DNA of 64,000 nucleotides from the NCBI RefSeq assembly GCF_945882965.1, contig NZ_CAMCWY010000015.1:1-64000 (forward strand), given 5' to 3'. The DNA comes from Sphingorhabdus sp. EL138. GTDB taxonomy: Bacteria > Pseudomonadota > Alphaproteobacteria > Sphingomonadales > Sphingomonadaceae. Below, piece after piece: positions 46,803 through 56,075 of this stretch. A model generated the notes under the pieces. That model did no database searches, was not told where the DNA came from, and saw nothing but the letters and a program-made list of their open reading frames with translations. Within the stretch, counting starts at the first letter, position 1. Every line of letters begins with the position of its first letter. Both the position numbers and the translations under genes were made by a program.

Positions 46803-47939
46803 TTAATAACCGTTCATCGTCGCCACGCGGTCTGCGTGGTAATACGCGTCGCCGAAAAATTCGTTCAAGCTGCGGTCGCGCTTCATATACAGGCCGATGT
46901 CATATTCGTCAGTCATGCCGATACCGCCATGCATTTGAACGCCTTCCCGCACCGAAAGATTGCAGGCAAGCCCGGCTTTCGCCTTGGCCGCCGCGACATA
47001 AATTTCGGCCTTAGCATGGCCTTCGTCCATTAAGGATTGCGCCTTCAGCACAATCGAACGCGCGCCTTCCATTTCGCCATACAAATGCGCGGCGCGGTGT
47101 TGGAGCGCCTGAAATTCACCAATGACGCGGTCGAATTGCTTGCGCGTCTTAAGATATTCAAAAGTCATGTCCATCGCGCCTGTGCCAACGCCAACCATTT
47201 CGGCGGCTGCACCAACGCGGCCAGCGTCCAGCATCTTGGAAAGCACAGCCCAGCCGCCGTCAACGTCACCAATGACAGCGTCGGCATTCACCTGAACGCC
47301 CTCCAGTTTCACATGCGCGGCCATTGCGGAATCGACCAAACGTGCCGCCTCCATCGACAGACCCGCCGCATCCTTGTCGACGGCGAACAATGTCAGGCCG
47401 TCGGTCTCTCCCACCGCGCCTGCGGTCCGTGCGGCGACGATCAGCATGTCCGATGACGTGCCTTGCACAACAAATTGCTTTTGCCCGGTCAGCTTAAAGC
47501 CATTGCCGCTGCGCTGCGCAACGCACGCGATTTTCTCCGGCCGGTGCTTGACGCCTTCTTCAATCGCGATGCCGATCACGGTTTCGCCAGCCAAGATGCC
47601 GGGGAACCAGCGGTCGCGCATGGCCTTATCCGCCAGCTTCAACGCCTCAACCGCCGCGACCGATGTGGTCAAGAAAGGTGAGGGTGAGAGGTTGCGGCCA
47701 ATTTCTTCAAGGACAATACCCGCCTCAATCTGCCCCATGCCCATGCCGCCATCGGCCTCGGGAATCAGGATGCCGGTGAAGCCGATTTCGGCGAATTGCT
47801 TCCACAAGCCTTGGCTGAAACCGTCCTTGCACCCCATGTCGCGGAACTTGCGGAAATGGGTGACGGGCGCTTCGCGCGCCATGAAATCCCGCGCGGTGTC
47901 GCGCAGCATATTCTGGTCATCGTTTAAGGTCATTGCCAT
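46803..47939 (-). CDS. Acyl-CoA dehydrogenase (small-subunit type)
   Basis: A 378-residue FAD-dependent acyl-CoA dehydrogenase. The N-terminal helical domain, the mid domain (KLTGQKQFVVQGTSSDML) and the C-terminal domain with RKQFDRVIGEFQALQHRAAHLY and GVQMHGGIGMTDEYDIGLYMKR are all present. It resembles the shorter, divergent subunit of heteromeric dehydrogenases such as FadE29/ChsE-type or pimeloyl-CoA pairs. The neighbouring gene at 48074 is the likely partner. The SDR follows 13 bases downstream. Confidence 0.9.
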   Translation of the reverse strand: MAMTLNDDQNMLRDTARDFMAREAPVTHFRKFRDMGCKDGFSQGLWKQFAEIGFTGILIPEADGGMGMGQIEAGIVLEEIGRNLSPSPFLTTSVAAVEALKLADKAMRDRWFPGILAGETVIGIAIEEGVKHRPEKIACVAQRSGNGFKLTGQKQFVVQGTSSDMLIVAARTAGAVGETDGLTLFAVDKDAAGLSMEAARLVDSAMAAHVKLEGVQVNADAVIGDVDGGWAVLSKMLDAGRVGAAAEMVGVGTGAMDMTFEYLKTRKQFDRVIGEFQALQHRAAHLYGEMEGARSIVLKAQSLMDEGHAKAEIYVAAAKAKAGLACNLSVREGVQMHGGIGMTDEYDIGLYMKRDRSLNEFFGDAYYHADRVATMNGY

Positions 47940-47984
47940 GTTAAAGCCGCTCCAAATCTATCGCGTCATTCCGACGCTTTATCT

Positions 47985-48007
47985 CGTCATTCCCGCGCAG
48001 GCGGGAA
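47985..48007. repeat. Dispersed repeat family C, copy near 48.0 kb
   Basis: CGTCATTCCCGC-GCAG-GCGGGAA, lacking the outermost bases of the right arm, between the two acyl-CoA dehydrogenase genes. Confidence 0.7.
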
Positions 48008-48073
48008 CCCAACGCTGCGCCGTAAATATAGCTGTCAGGCGTGGGCCCCCACCTACGCGGAGGTGACGCAAAA

Positions 48074-49234
48074 TTAACCGCCCGGCATCTCAAGGATACG
48101 CTTCGACACGACGTTCAGCATCACTTCACTGGTGCCGCCCTCAATCGAGTTCGCCTTGGTCCGCAACCAATTGCGAGCCTTTGACCCGCCATTGGCCCGT
48201 TCGCTTTCCCACTCAAGCGCTTGAGAACCGCCAATCGACATGACCAATTCATTGCGTTTTTTGTTCAATTCGGTACCGACATATTTCATCAGGTTCGAAT
48301 AAGCTGGATGCGCCTTACCCGTTTTCCATTCGTCCATGAACCGTTCGCCATGGGCACGGAAGGTCAGGTTATCGACATCGAACAAGGCCATTTGCGCGCG
48401 CAGCACGGGCTCTTGCGACAAGGTCGCCTTCATCGCCGCGCCGATGGAGGTCACGCCGCCATCGCCGCCCATGCCGGAGATCATTTCGCGTTCATGGCCC
48501 AACAAATATTTCGCCACATCCCAGCCGCGATTGATCTCGCCAACAATCTGGTGCTTGGGCACAACAACATTGTCGAAAAATGTCTCGCAGAAAGGCGAAT
48601 TGCCAGAGATCAGCTTGATAGGCTTGGTCGAAACACCGGGTGTTTCCATGTCGAACAACAGGAAGCTGATGCCCTGATATTTGTTCGTCTTGTCGGTGCG
48701 GACCAAACAGAAAATCCAGTCGGCCTTGTCAGCATAAGACGTCCAGATCTTTTGGCCATTGACCACCCAATGGTCGCCCTTATCTTCGCCAAAGGTCTGC
48801 ATCGACACAAGGTCACTGCCTGAGCCCGGCTCCGAATAGCCCTGACACCAACGGATTTCGCCGCGGGCGATTTGGCCCATATAATGCACTTTTTGTTCTT
48901 CGGTGCCGAATTTCAACAAAGCTGGGCCAAGCATCCAGATGCCAAAGCTGTTAAGCGGCGAGCGGCAGCCAAGCTTTGCCATTTCCTGACGCAAGATTTT
49001 GGTTTCCTGCGGGCTAAGGCCTGCACCACCATAAGCTTTGGGCCAATCGGGCACGGTGTAGCCCTTGGCCACGCAACGCTCCAGCCAAAGCTTCTGCGCT
49101 TCTGATTGAAAAACAAAATTGCGTCCGCCCCAGCAGACGTCTTCGTCACCTTTGGCAGGTGTGCGCATTTCGGCGGGGCAGTTTTCCTCCAGCCAAGCGC
49201 GCGCCTCGGCGCGGAATGTATCAAGGTCGGACAT
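48074..49234 (-). CDS. Acyl-CoA dehydrogenase (large-subunit type)
   Basis: A 386-residue acyl-CoA dehydrogenase with the well-kept motifs RWCQGYSEPGSGSDLVSMQT, WVVNGQKIWTSYADKADWIFCLVRT and a C-terminal NSIEGGTSEVMLNVVSKRILEMP. This arrangement is typical of the FadE28/PimC-like large subunits that pair with a shorter subunit. The start at 49234 is supported by CAGGAGAG upstream; the frame is open 27 codons further but without family likeness. It is first in the leftward group with 46803 and the SDR. Confidence 0.9.
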   Translation of the reverse strand: MSDLDTFRAEARAWLEENCPAEMRTPAKGDEDVCWGGRNFVFQSEAQKLWLERCVAKGYTVPDWPKAYGGAGLSPQETKILRQEMAKLGCRSPLNSFGIWMLGPALLKFGTEEQKVHYMGQIARGEIRWCQGYSEPGSGSDLVSMQTFGEDKGDHWVVNGQKIWTSYADKADWIFCLVRTDKTNKYQGISFLLFDMETPGVSTKPIKLISGNSPFCETFFDNVVVPKHQIVGEINRGWDVAKYLLGHEREMISGMGGDGGVTSIGAAMKATLSQEPVLRAQMALFDVDNLTFRAHGERFMDEWKTGKAHPAYSNLMKYVGTELNKKRNELVMSIGGSQALEWESERANGGSKARNWLRTKANSIEGGTSEVMLNVVSKRILEMPGG

Positions 49235-49339
49235 GCGGCTCTCCTGTTTAATTACTTGATGAATTTTTGGGCGGTCATGCACCGAAACGCAAGCCTTTAT
49301 CGGTGAGTTATGCATGCCGTAACGTCATTTGCATCCCGA

Positions 49340-49367
49340 TTGACAGGCCGGGCAGCAGCCCTAGCAT
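49340..49367 (+). promoter_or_regulatory. Putative promoter of the rightward catabolic operon
   Basis: TTGACA (49340-49345), a 16-base spacer and TAGCAT (49362-49367), about 78 bases before the MFS start, in the 211-base region between the two divergent catabolic operons. Confidence 0.4.
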
Positions 49368-49445
49368 GGGCGCGGGATACAGGGGAGAAACATTGTGCGA
49401 TTCGCCGGAAAACACGCCTTTTCGCGTATTGTGATTTAAACCAAT

Positions 49446-50861
49446 ATGGCACCAGTCGTCGCACTCCCCCGATCGTTAAAGGTCATGCACGGCCTTGGTT
49501 CTGTCGCTTATGGCGTCAAGGATAATGGCTTTTCGGTCTTCCTGTTGATTTTTTATAATCAGGTGCTGGGGATTGACGCCAGCATCGTTGGCACCGTCAT
49601 CATGGCCGCGCTGATATTTGATGCCTTTGCCGACCCGATTATTGGCGAATTGTCCGACCGGACACAAAGCAAATGGGGCAGACGCCTGCCCTGGCTATAC
49701 GCCGCCGCGATTCCGCTTGGTATTATATGGCTATTGCTGTGGCACCCGCCCGAAATGGACCAGACGAGCACGATCATTTGGCTGTTCTGCACCGCCGTCC
49801 TCGCGCGCACATTCGTGGCGATGTGCGAGGTGCCGTCTATCGCCCTCGTGCCCGAACTGACCGGCGATTATGATGAACGTACGCGGTTGATGCGTTATCG
49901 TTTCTTATTTGGCTGGGCGGGCGGATTGCTGATGCTCATTTTCGCTTATGGCATTTTCTTCACAGGCGAAAAGGGCGTGAGCGACCCTGCCGGATATGAC
50001 GCTTATTCGGTGTGGGGGGCGCTGATGATGAGCGGCGCGGTGCTCATCTCCGCGCTTGGCCAGCATCGGCATGTGGCCAAGCAATCCCCGCCTGCTCCGC
50101 GCGGCGCTGGCATTGGCCATGCTTTTGCTGAAGTGAAAGCCACGCTCTCCAACCGCGCCTTTCTGTGGCTCGTCTCCGCGGCGTTATTCGGGCTGATCAA
50201 TCAAGGGATGACCTTTGCGCTCACCAATTACCAACTCGCCTTTTTGTGGCAGCTTCAACAGATGGAAATGCTCTATTATGCGCTGACCCTATTCTCAACG
50301 GTCATCATTGCCTTCATCATTGTTCCCCCCGTCTCGGCGCGATTGGGCAAGAAGCACGCTGCGATCCTGTTCGCGATCATCTCGCTGACCTTCACTACGG
50401 CATTATACGGCAGCTGGCTGCTCGACTTTGTGCCCGGTGCGCCGTCGGACCCTTCGATCCTGTTCATGTTTGCTTTAGTGACTTTAGCCAATAGCGCAGC
50501 CGTGAGTATGATGATGCTGACATCCTCGATGATGGCCGATGTGGTGGAGGCATCGCAGCAAGAAACCGGCAGGCGTTCGGAAGGTTTGTTCTTCGCTGGC
50601 TATTTCTTCATGCAGAAATGCGCCGTTGGCATCGGCACTTTTGCCGCCGGGATGATCCTAAGCTTTGCCAGTTTCCCGCAAGATGCCAAGCCGGGGGAAG
50701 TGGATGTTGTTGTCCTCGACGGGCTGGCATTATATTATATGTGCACTGTCTTGGTCGTCGGCATCATCGGCATTCTTATTCTGCGCCATTTCCCGATTTC
50801 GCGCGAAAGTCATAATGAGCGGTTGCGCGTCTTGAACACAGCAACAGAGTCTGCCATTTAA
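49446..50861 (+). CDS. MFS transporter, GPH (MelB-like) family
   Basis: A 471-residue carrier with twelve expected membrane helices. The segments VAYGVKDNGFSVFLLIFYNQVLG, FDAFADPIIGELSDRTQSKWGRRLPW and ETGRRSEGLFFAGYFFMQK are typical of the glycoside-pentoside-hexuronide:cation symporter group. The position at the head of an acyl-CoA catabolic operon suggests uptake of a growth substrate that is not a sugar, an inference from context. No clear ribosome binding site precedes the ATG; a later ATG at residue 14 is possible. Confidence 0.88.
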   Translation: MAPVVALPRSLKVMHGLGSVAYGVKDNGFSVFLLIFYNQVLGIDASIVGTVIMAALIFDAFADPIIGELSDRTQSKWGRRLPWLYAAAIPLGIIWLLLWHPPEMDQTSTIIWLFCTAVLARTFVAMCEVPSIALVPELTGDYDERTRLMRYRFLFGWAGGLLMLIFAYGIFFTGEKGVSDPAGYDAYSVWGALMMSGAVLISALGQHRHVAKQSPPAPRGAGIGHAFAEVKATLSNRAFLWLVSAALFGLINQGMTFALTNYQLAFLWQLQQMEMLYYALTLFSTVIIAFIIVPPVSARLGKKHAAILFAIISLTFTTALYGSWLLDFVPGAPSDPSILFMFALVTLANSAAVSMMMLTSSMMADVVEASQQETGRRSEGLFFAGYFFMQKCAVGIGTFAAGMILSFASFPQDAKPGEVDVVVLDGLALYYMCTVLVVGIIGILILRHFPISRESHNERLRVLNTATESAI

Positions 50862-50894
50862 CCGATCAATTAAATTTGAAAAGAGGAATGAGTC

Positions 50895-52178
50895 ATGGAT
50901 TTCGATCTCAACGACAAGCAAACTTATTGGCGGGACCGTATCCGCGACCATAATGAACGCTTCTTGCGTCCACGCGTCGCCGATTATTATGCCGAGCAGG
51001 CGGTGGGCGACCGTTGGAAAGTGCTTCAGGTCGTTGAAGAGGAAAAGGCGCGGGCCAAGGCCGCTGGTCTTTGGAACCTGTTCATGCCGCCAACGTCGGG
51101 CCGCGTGCATGTCGACGACAGCATCCATTTCGAAGGCCCTGGCCTCACCAACATGGAATATGCCCTGTGCGCCGAGGAAATGGGCCGCATCGGTTTTGCA
51201 TCCGAAGTCTATAACTGTTCGGCACCAGACACCGGCAATATGGAAGTGTTCCTGCGTTACGGCACCGCCGCACAAAAAGAAAAGTGGATGCTTCCGCTGA
51301 TGAACGGCGAAATCCGTTCGGCATTCTTGATGACTGAGCCAGCGGTTGCCTCGTCAGATGCGACCAACATCGAAACCTCGATCCGCCGCGAAGGCGACGA
51401 ATATGTCCTGAACGGCGTTAAGTGGTGGTCATCAGGTGCAGGCGACCCGCGTTGCAAGATCGCGATTGTCATGGGCAAGACCGATTTTGAAGCCAAGCGC
51501 CATGCACAGCAATCGATGGTGTTGATGGAACTCGATGCCCCCGGCGTCAACATTCTGCGCCATCTGCCTGTCTTTGGTTATGACGACGCGCCGCATGGTC
51601 ATATGGAAATCGAATTGAAAGATGTCCGTATTCCGGCATCGAACATGCTGCTGGGCGAAGGTCGCGGGTTCGAGATCGCGCAAGGCCGCCTTGGACCAGG
51701 CCGCATCCATCATTGCATGCGCACCATTGGTACGGCGGAAGAAGCGCTGGAGAAAATGTGCAAGCGCCTGCAATCGCGCGTTGCCTTTGGCAAGACCGTT
51801 GCCGAGCATAGCGTATGGGAAGAACGCATTGCACGTGCCCGTATCGACATTGAAATGACTCGCCTGCTGTGCCTGAAGGCAGCGGATATGATGGACAAGG
51901 TCGGTAACAAGGCGGCTGCGGCGGAAATCGCGATGATTAAGGTGCAGGCCCCAAATATGGCGTTGAGCATCATCGATAATGCGATTCAAGCACATGGCGG
52001 CGGCGGTGTGTCCGATGATTTCGGTCTCGCATCCGCTTGGGCGCATCAGCGCACCTTACGTCTGGCCGATGGTCCCGACGAAGTGCACGCACGTGCCATT
52101 GCTCGTATGGAATTGGGCAAGCATGGCGGACGTGGCAAAGACGGCCTATCCAGCGGCGACATGGGGGCAACACGGTGA
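50895..52178 (+). CDS. Acyl-CoA dehydrogenase, ACAD10/11-like
   Basis: A 427-residue acyl-CoA dehydrogenase. The segments [48 protein letters not shown] and [16 protein letters not shown] place it with the dehydrogenase domain of ACAD10/ACAD11 and the bacterial LvaC type. In those systems an APH-like kinase phosphorylates a 4-hydroxyacyl-CoA, and this type of enzyme removes the phosphate during isomerisation. Such a kinase lies two genes downstream (53260). A GAGGAATG stretch serves as ribosome binding site. The stop overlaps the next start. Confidence 0.9.
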   Translation: MDFDLNDKQTYWRDRIRDHNERFLRPRVADYYAEQAVGDRWKVLQVVEEEKARAKAAGLWNLFMPPTSGRVHVDDSIHFEGPGLTNMEYALCAEEMGRIGFASEVYNCSAPDTGNMEVFLRYGTAAQKEKWMLPLMNGEIRSAFLMTEPAVASSDATNIETSIRREGDEYVLNGVKWWSSGAGDPRCKIAIVMGKTDFEAKRHAQQSMVLMELDAPGVNILRHLPVFGYDDAPHGHMEIELKDVRIPASNMLLGEGRGFEIAQGRLGPGRIHHCMRTIGTAEEALEKMCKRLQSRVAFGKTVAEHSVWEERIARARIDIEMTRLLCLKAADMMDKVGNKAAAAEIAMIKVQAPNMALSIIDNAIQAHGGGGVSDDFGLASAWAHQRTLRLADGPDEVHARAIARMELGKHGGRGKDGLSSGDMGATR

Positions 52179-53263
52179 AGGCTGCCGTCCTGATCGAAGC
52201 GGGCAAACCGCTTCAGATTGAGCAGATCAACATTGCCAATCCCGGGCCGCATGAGGTGCTTATCCGCACCGCGGCCTGTGGGCTGTGCCATAGCGACCTG
52301 CACTTTATCGAAGGCACTTATCCGCACCCCCTGCCCGCGATCCCCGGGCATGAAGCGGCGGGCATTGTTGAGGCCGTGGGCAGCGAAGTGCGCACCGTGA
52401 AGGTAGGCGACGCGGTTGTCACCTGCCTCAGCGCATTTTGTGGCCATTGCGAATATTGTGTCACTGGGCGCATGTCTTTATGCCTTGGCGGCGACACACG
52501 CCGTAAAGCAGGTGAGGCTCCGCGCCTCACACGGCCCGACGGCAGCATTGTCAACCAGATGCTGAACCTGTCCGCTTATGCCGAAATGATGCTGGTGCAC
52601 GAACATGCGTGCGTTGCGATTAACCCCGAAATGCCGCTCGATAAGGCGTCAGTCATTGGCTGCGCGGTGACCACGGGTGCAGGCACCATTTTCAACGCAT
52701 GCAAAGTGACGCCCGGCGAAACCGTGGCAGTTATCGGCTGTGGCGGCGTTGGCCTTGCCACGATTAACGCCGCGAAAATTGCGGGCGCGGGCCGAATCAT
52801 TGCCGCTGACCCAATGCCCGAAAAGCGTGCACTGGCGATGAAGCTGGGTGCGACGGATGTCATCGATCCCATGGATGCTGATGCAGCCAAACAAATTCAG
52901 GAATTGACCAAGGGCGGCGTCGATCATGCGATTGAGGCTGTCGGTCGTCCTGCCTCGGGCGAGCTTGCCGTCAAATCGCTCAAGCGCGGCGGGACAGCAA
53001 CGATCCTGGGCATGATGCCGTTGCAGCATTCGGTTGGCCTGTCCGCGATGGACCTGCTTTCGGGCAAGAAACTGCAAGGCGCGATCATGGGTGGCAACCG
53101 TTTCCCTGTTGATATTCCGCGTCTGGTGGATTTCTATATGCGTGGCCTTTTGGACCTCGACAGCATCGTTTCGGAGACAATCCCGCTGGAACGCATCAAC
53201 GAAGGTTTTGAACAGATGAAGCGCGGTGATGCTGCCCGTTCAGTCATCGTTTTTGACCAATGA
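52175..53263 (+). CDS. Zinc-dependent alcohol dehydrogenase
   Basis: A 362-residue medium-chain dehydrogenase. Catalytic zinc ligands are in CGLCHSDLH and GHEAAG, and the structural zinc loop lies in [12 protein letters not shown]…C. The Rossmann motif is [20 protein letters not shown]. It resembles the class III/NDMA-dependent branch. The start is GTG 52175, overlapping the previous stop as GTGA. It probably oxidises a hydroxyl intermediate or substrate alcohol of the pathway. Confidence 0.9.
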   Translation: MKAAVLIEAGKPLQIEQINIANPGPHEVLIRTAACGLCHSDLHFIEGTYPHPLPAIPGHEAAGIVEAVGSEVRTVKVGDAVVTCLSAFCGHCEYCVTGRMSLCLGGDTRRKAGEAPRLTRPDGSIVNQMLNLSAYAEMMLVHEHACVAINPEMPLDKASVIGCAVTTGAGTIFNACKVTPGETVAVIGCGGVGLATINAAKIAGAGRIIAADPMPEKRALAMKLGATDVIDPMDADAAKQIQELTKGGVDHAIEAVGRPASGELAVKSLKRGGTATILGMMPLQHSVGLSAMDLLSGKKLQGAIMGGNRFPVDIPRLVDFYMRGLLDLDSIVSETIPLERINEGFEQMKRGDAARSVIVFDQ

Positions 53264-54342
53264 GCGCAGCGCCAACCCCGATTGATGCGCAGACGGCCTT
53301 TACCGGAACCGTTGCCCCAACGGGCGCGGATATATTGGACGAAGCTAAGCTGGCCGAATGGATGACCGCCAATGTCGCTGGTTTTGAAGGACCAGTGCAG
53401 GCGCTGAAATTTGCCGGCGGGCAGTCAAACCCGACCTACAGGTTGAATGCGAAAAGCGGCTCCTATGTGCTTCGCCGCAAGCCCTTGGGTGTATTGTTGC
53501 CCAGCGCGCACGCTGTGGACCGCGAATATACAGTCATCGCCGGGCTTCATCCCACGGGCTTTCCAGTCGCCAAGCCCTATGGTCTGTGCACCGACGATAG
53601 CGTCATCGGCAGTTGGTTCTACATCATGGACATGGTCGAAGGGCGCACCATCTGGGACGGCGCCATGCCGGGGTCAAACACTGCCGAACGCCGCGTCACC
53701 TATGAGGCGATGATCGACACCCTGGCAGCATTACACAATGTGGATGTCGAAGGCGCTGGCCTGTCCGATTTCGGTAAGCCCGGAAATTATTTCGGGCGGC
53801 AGGTGGAACGCTGGACGAAGCAATATCGCTTGGCAGAAACCGAAGTCATGCCCGAAATGGAGCGGCTCATCGAATGGCTGCCCAAGACGTTGCCCGAGCA
53901 AACACGCACCAGCGTCGTTCATGGCGACTATCGCATTGATAACATGATTTTCGATGCAAAAGAGGCGAAGGTCGTCGCGGTGTTGGATTGGGAATTGTCG
54001 ACCTTGGGCGATCCGCTGGCAGATTTCACCTATGTCGCAATGGCATGGGTGACACAGAATGAAGGCCGGTCGGGCGTCATGGATCTTGACCGCGCAGCGC
54101 TGGGCATTCCCGAACTCGACGCGATGGTCGAACGCTACTGCGCGGCAACGAACCGCGACGGCGTACCGGACATGAATTGGTATCTCGCCTATAATTTCTT
54201 CCGGCTCGCCGGGATTGTTCAAGGTATCAAAAAGCGGGTCATCGACGGCACCGCAAGTTCGTCACATGCGCAAGCCATGGCCGAACGCGTGTTTCCGTTG
54301 GCCGATTCCGCTTGGAAGTTTGCGGAAAAGGCTGGGGCGTAG
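53260..54342 (+). CDS. APH-like phosphotransferase (ACAD10/11 kinase-domain type)
   Basis: A 360-residue kinase of the aminoglycoside phosphotransferase fold. Typical parts are FAGGQSNPTYRL (nucleotide loop), SYVLRRKPLGVLLPSAHAVDRE, the catalytic VVHGDYRIDNMIF (HGD-x-R-x-x-N) and the metal-binding VLDWELSTLGDPLADF. This is the N-terminal half of human ACAD10/11 as a separate protein, and is LvaA-like. It overlaps the alcohol dehydrogenase stop by four bases. It is most likely a hydroxyacyl-CoA kinase rather than antibiotic resistance. Confidence 0.9.
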   Translation: MSAAPTPIDAQTAFTGTVAPTGADILDEAKLAEWMTANVAGFEGPVQALKFAGGQSNPTYRLNAKSGSYVLRRKPLGVLLPSAHAVDREYTVIAGLHPTGFPVAKPYGLCTDDSVIGSWFYIMDMVEGRTIWDGAMPGSNTAERRVTYEAMIDTLAALHNVDVEGAGLSDFGKPGNYFGRQVERWTKQYRLAETEVMPEMERLIEWLPKTLPEQTRTSVVHGDYRIDNMIFDAKEAKVVAVLDWELSTLGDPLADFTYVAMAWVTQNEGRSGVMDLDRAALGIPELDAMVERYCAATNRDGVPDMNWYLAYNFFRLAGIVQGIKKRVIDGTASSSHAQAMAERVFPLADSAWKFAEKAGA

Positions 54343-54353
54343 AATAATCAATC

Positions 54354-54482
54354 CTCCCCATCGACTTGCGATGGGGAGGGGGACAAGCCGAAGGATGGTG
54401 GAGGGGAATGAAGCGTCGCTGTCCCCTCGGTCATCCAAAGCTGCAGCTTTGGCTGCCACCTCCCATCGCAAGTCGATGGAGA
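54354..54482. repeat. Dispersed repeat family B, copy 3
   Basis: Left arm CTCCCCATCGACTTGCGATGGGGAGG, right arm CACCTCCCATCGCAAGTCGATGGAG, with an inner hairpin CAAAGCTGCAGCTTTGG. It lies inside the rightward catabolic operon, between the kinase and SDR genes. Confidence 0.8.
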
Positions 54483-54504
54483 GAGAAGAGTGAGAGGAAT
54501 GCAA

Positions 54505-55266
54505 ATGTCTTTATTCGATATGACCGGCAAGGTCGCCATCATCACAGGGTCGTCGCGCGGCATCGGCCAGGCAATCGCCGAAGAAATGGCGGAACATGGC
54601 GCAAAGGTTGTGATCTCCAGCCGCAATATCGAAGATTGCGAAGCAGTCGCCGCTGGCATCAATGCAAAGCATGTAGGCGCGGCGATTGCGGTGGCCTCAA
54701 GTCTCTCGTCTAAGGAAAGCCTGCAAAATCTGGTTGATGCAGCGCATAAGGCATTTGGCAAGGTCGATGTCTTGGTCTGCAATGCGGCGTCGAACCCGCA
54801 TTATGGCCCGATGGCGACCATCACCGACGAACAACTGCGCAAGACGCTCGATCACAATATCGTCTCACAACATTGGCTGATCCAGATGGTTGTTCCCGAA
54901 ATGATCGAACGCAAATCGGGCTCCATCGTGATCGTGTCGTCCATTGGCGGCCTGCGCGGTTCACCGATCTTGGGCGCTTATGCGATTACCAAGGCGGCGG
55001 ATATTCAGATGACCAAAAACCTCGCACGCGAATATGGCCCGCATAATGTGCGCATCAATTCCATCGCGCCGGGGCTTGTAAAAACCGATTTTGCTAAGGC
55101 GCTGTGGGAGAATCCCGAAAACCTGAAAGCCTCCACCGCTGGCGCGGCATTGGGCCGTATTGGCGAACCGCGTGAGATTGCAGGCGCTGCGGTATATCTG
55201 GCGTCCGATGCATCCACCTTTATGACCGGACAGACAATTGTTGTTGATGGAGGGGTAGTCGTATGA
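54505..55266 (+). CDS. SDR family oxidoreductase
   Basis: A 253-residue classical short-chain dehydrogenase: cofactor loop [14 protein letters not shown], the NAASNPHYG segment in place of the common NNAG, catalytic S-Y-K in [11 protein letters not shown]…GAYAITKAA, and the C-terminal [12 protein letters not shown]. Gene starts at 54490 and 54499 are possible; 54505 gives the family N-terminus with GAGAGG upstream. Probably acts on a hydroxyacyl-CoA or alcohol intermediate; the substrate is unknown. The next start overlaps by four bases. Confidence 0.88.
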   Translation: MSLFDMTGKVAIITGSSRGIGQAIAEEMAEHGAKVVISSRNIEDCEAVAAGINAKHVGAAIAVASSLSSKESLQNLVDAAHKAFGKVDVLVCNAASNPHYGPMATITDEQLRKTLDHNIVSQHWLIQMVVPEMIERKSGSIVIVSSIGGLRGSPILGAYAITKAADIQMTKNLAREYGPHNVRINSIAPGLVKTDFAKALWENPENLKASTAGAALGRIGEPREIAGAAVYLASDASTFMTGQTIVVDGGVVV

Positions 55267-56075
55267 CCGTTCAACAGGCTCAGGGTGCACTGGCAGGCAA
55301 AGTCGCCATTATCACTGGCGCAGGTTCCGGCATTGGCCGTGCATCCGCCATCCGTTTTGCGGCCGAAGGCGCGAAGGTCGTTTTGGGCGACATGGCGGCA
55401 TCGGTGCATGACACCGCCGCGATGATCGGTGACGCGGCGACCGCCGTCCAAATGGACGCAGGCGACGAAAGTGATGTCGCGGCTTTGGTTGCCAAGGCCA
55501 TCGAACTGCACGGCCATCTGGACGTTGCATTTGCCAACGCTGGCATCTCCGGCGGCATGGAAGGCATCTTCGACAACACTGTCGAGAATTTCACCAGCGT
55601 CCTGCGCGTCAACCTCATCGGCCCGTGGCTGATGGTGAAGCATGCGGGCAAGGTCATGGCCGATGCAGGTAGTGGCGGTTCAATCATCCTGACCGCAAGC
55701 GTCGCGGGCATTCGTTCGGGTGCAGGCGGGCCGCCTTATTCGGCGTCAAAGGCTGGCGTCATCAATCTGGCGATGGTTTCGGCGCAGCAATTGTCGGGCA
55801 CTAATGTCCGCTGCAACGCGATTTGCCCCGGCCTTACCGAAACCGGTATGACCAAGCCGACATTTGATTATGCAAAGGAAAAGGGCGTGACGGACAAAAT
55901 CGGTCGCCTCAACCCGTTGCGCCGTGGCGCGCAGCCGGAGGAACTCGCCAATGTCGCCTTGTTCCTCGCCAGCGATCAGGCCTCTTATGTCAATGGCCAA
56001 GCCATCGCTGTTGACGGCGGGCTATCGAGCTCACACCCCGTGACCCGCCAATTGACTGGACAAACCGCAGTATGA
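55263..56075 (+). CDS. SDR family oxidoreductase
   Basis: A 270-residue short-chain dehydrogenase with cofactor loop [12 protein letters not shown] and an acidic residue after strand 2 (VVLGDMAA), pointing to NAD(H). [31 protein letters not shown] and [12 protein letters not shown] complete the pattern. The paired SDR genes overlap as ATGA, so they are translated together. NAD preference suggests the oxidative direction. The substrate is not known. Confidence 0.88.
   Translation: MTVQQAQGALAGKVAIITGAGSGIGRASAIRFAAEGAKVVLGDMAASVHDTAAMIGDAATAVQMDAGDESDVAALVAKAIELHGHLDVAFANAGISGGMEGIFDNTVENFTSVLRVNLIGPWLMVKHAGKVMADAGSGGSIILTASVAGIRSGAGGPPYSASKAGVINLAMVSAQQLSGTNVRCNAICPGLTETGMTKPTFDYAKEKGVTDKIGRLNPLRRGAQPEELANVALFLASDQASYVNGQAIAVDGGLSSSHPVTRQLTGQTAV

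Noticed and set aside
53260-54342. APH-fold protein as an antibiotic-resistance gene
   Set aside because: Sequence and context (ACAD10/11-like neighbour, SDRs) fit the hydroxyacyl-CoA kinase branch, not aminoglycoside resistance.
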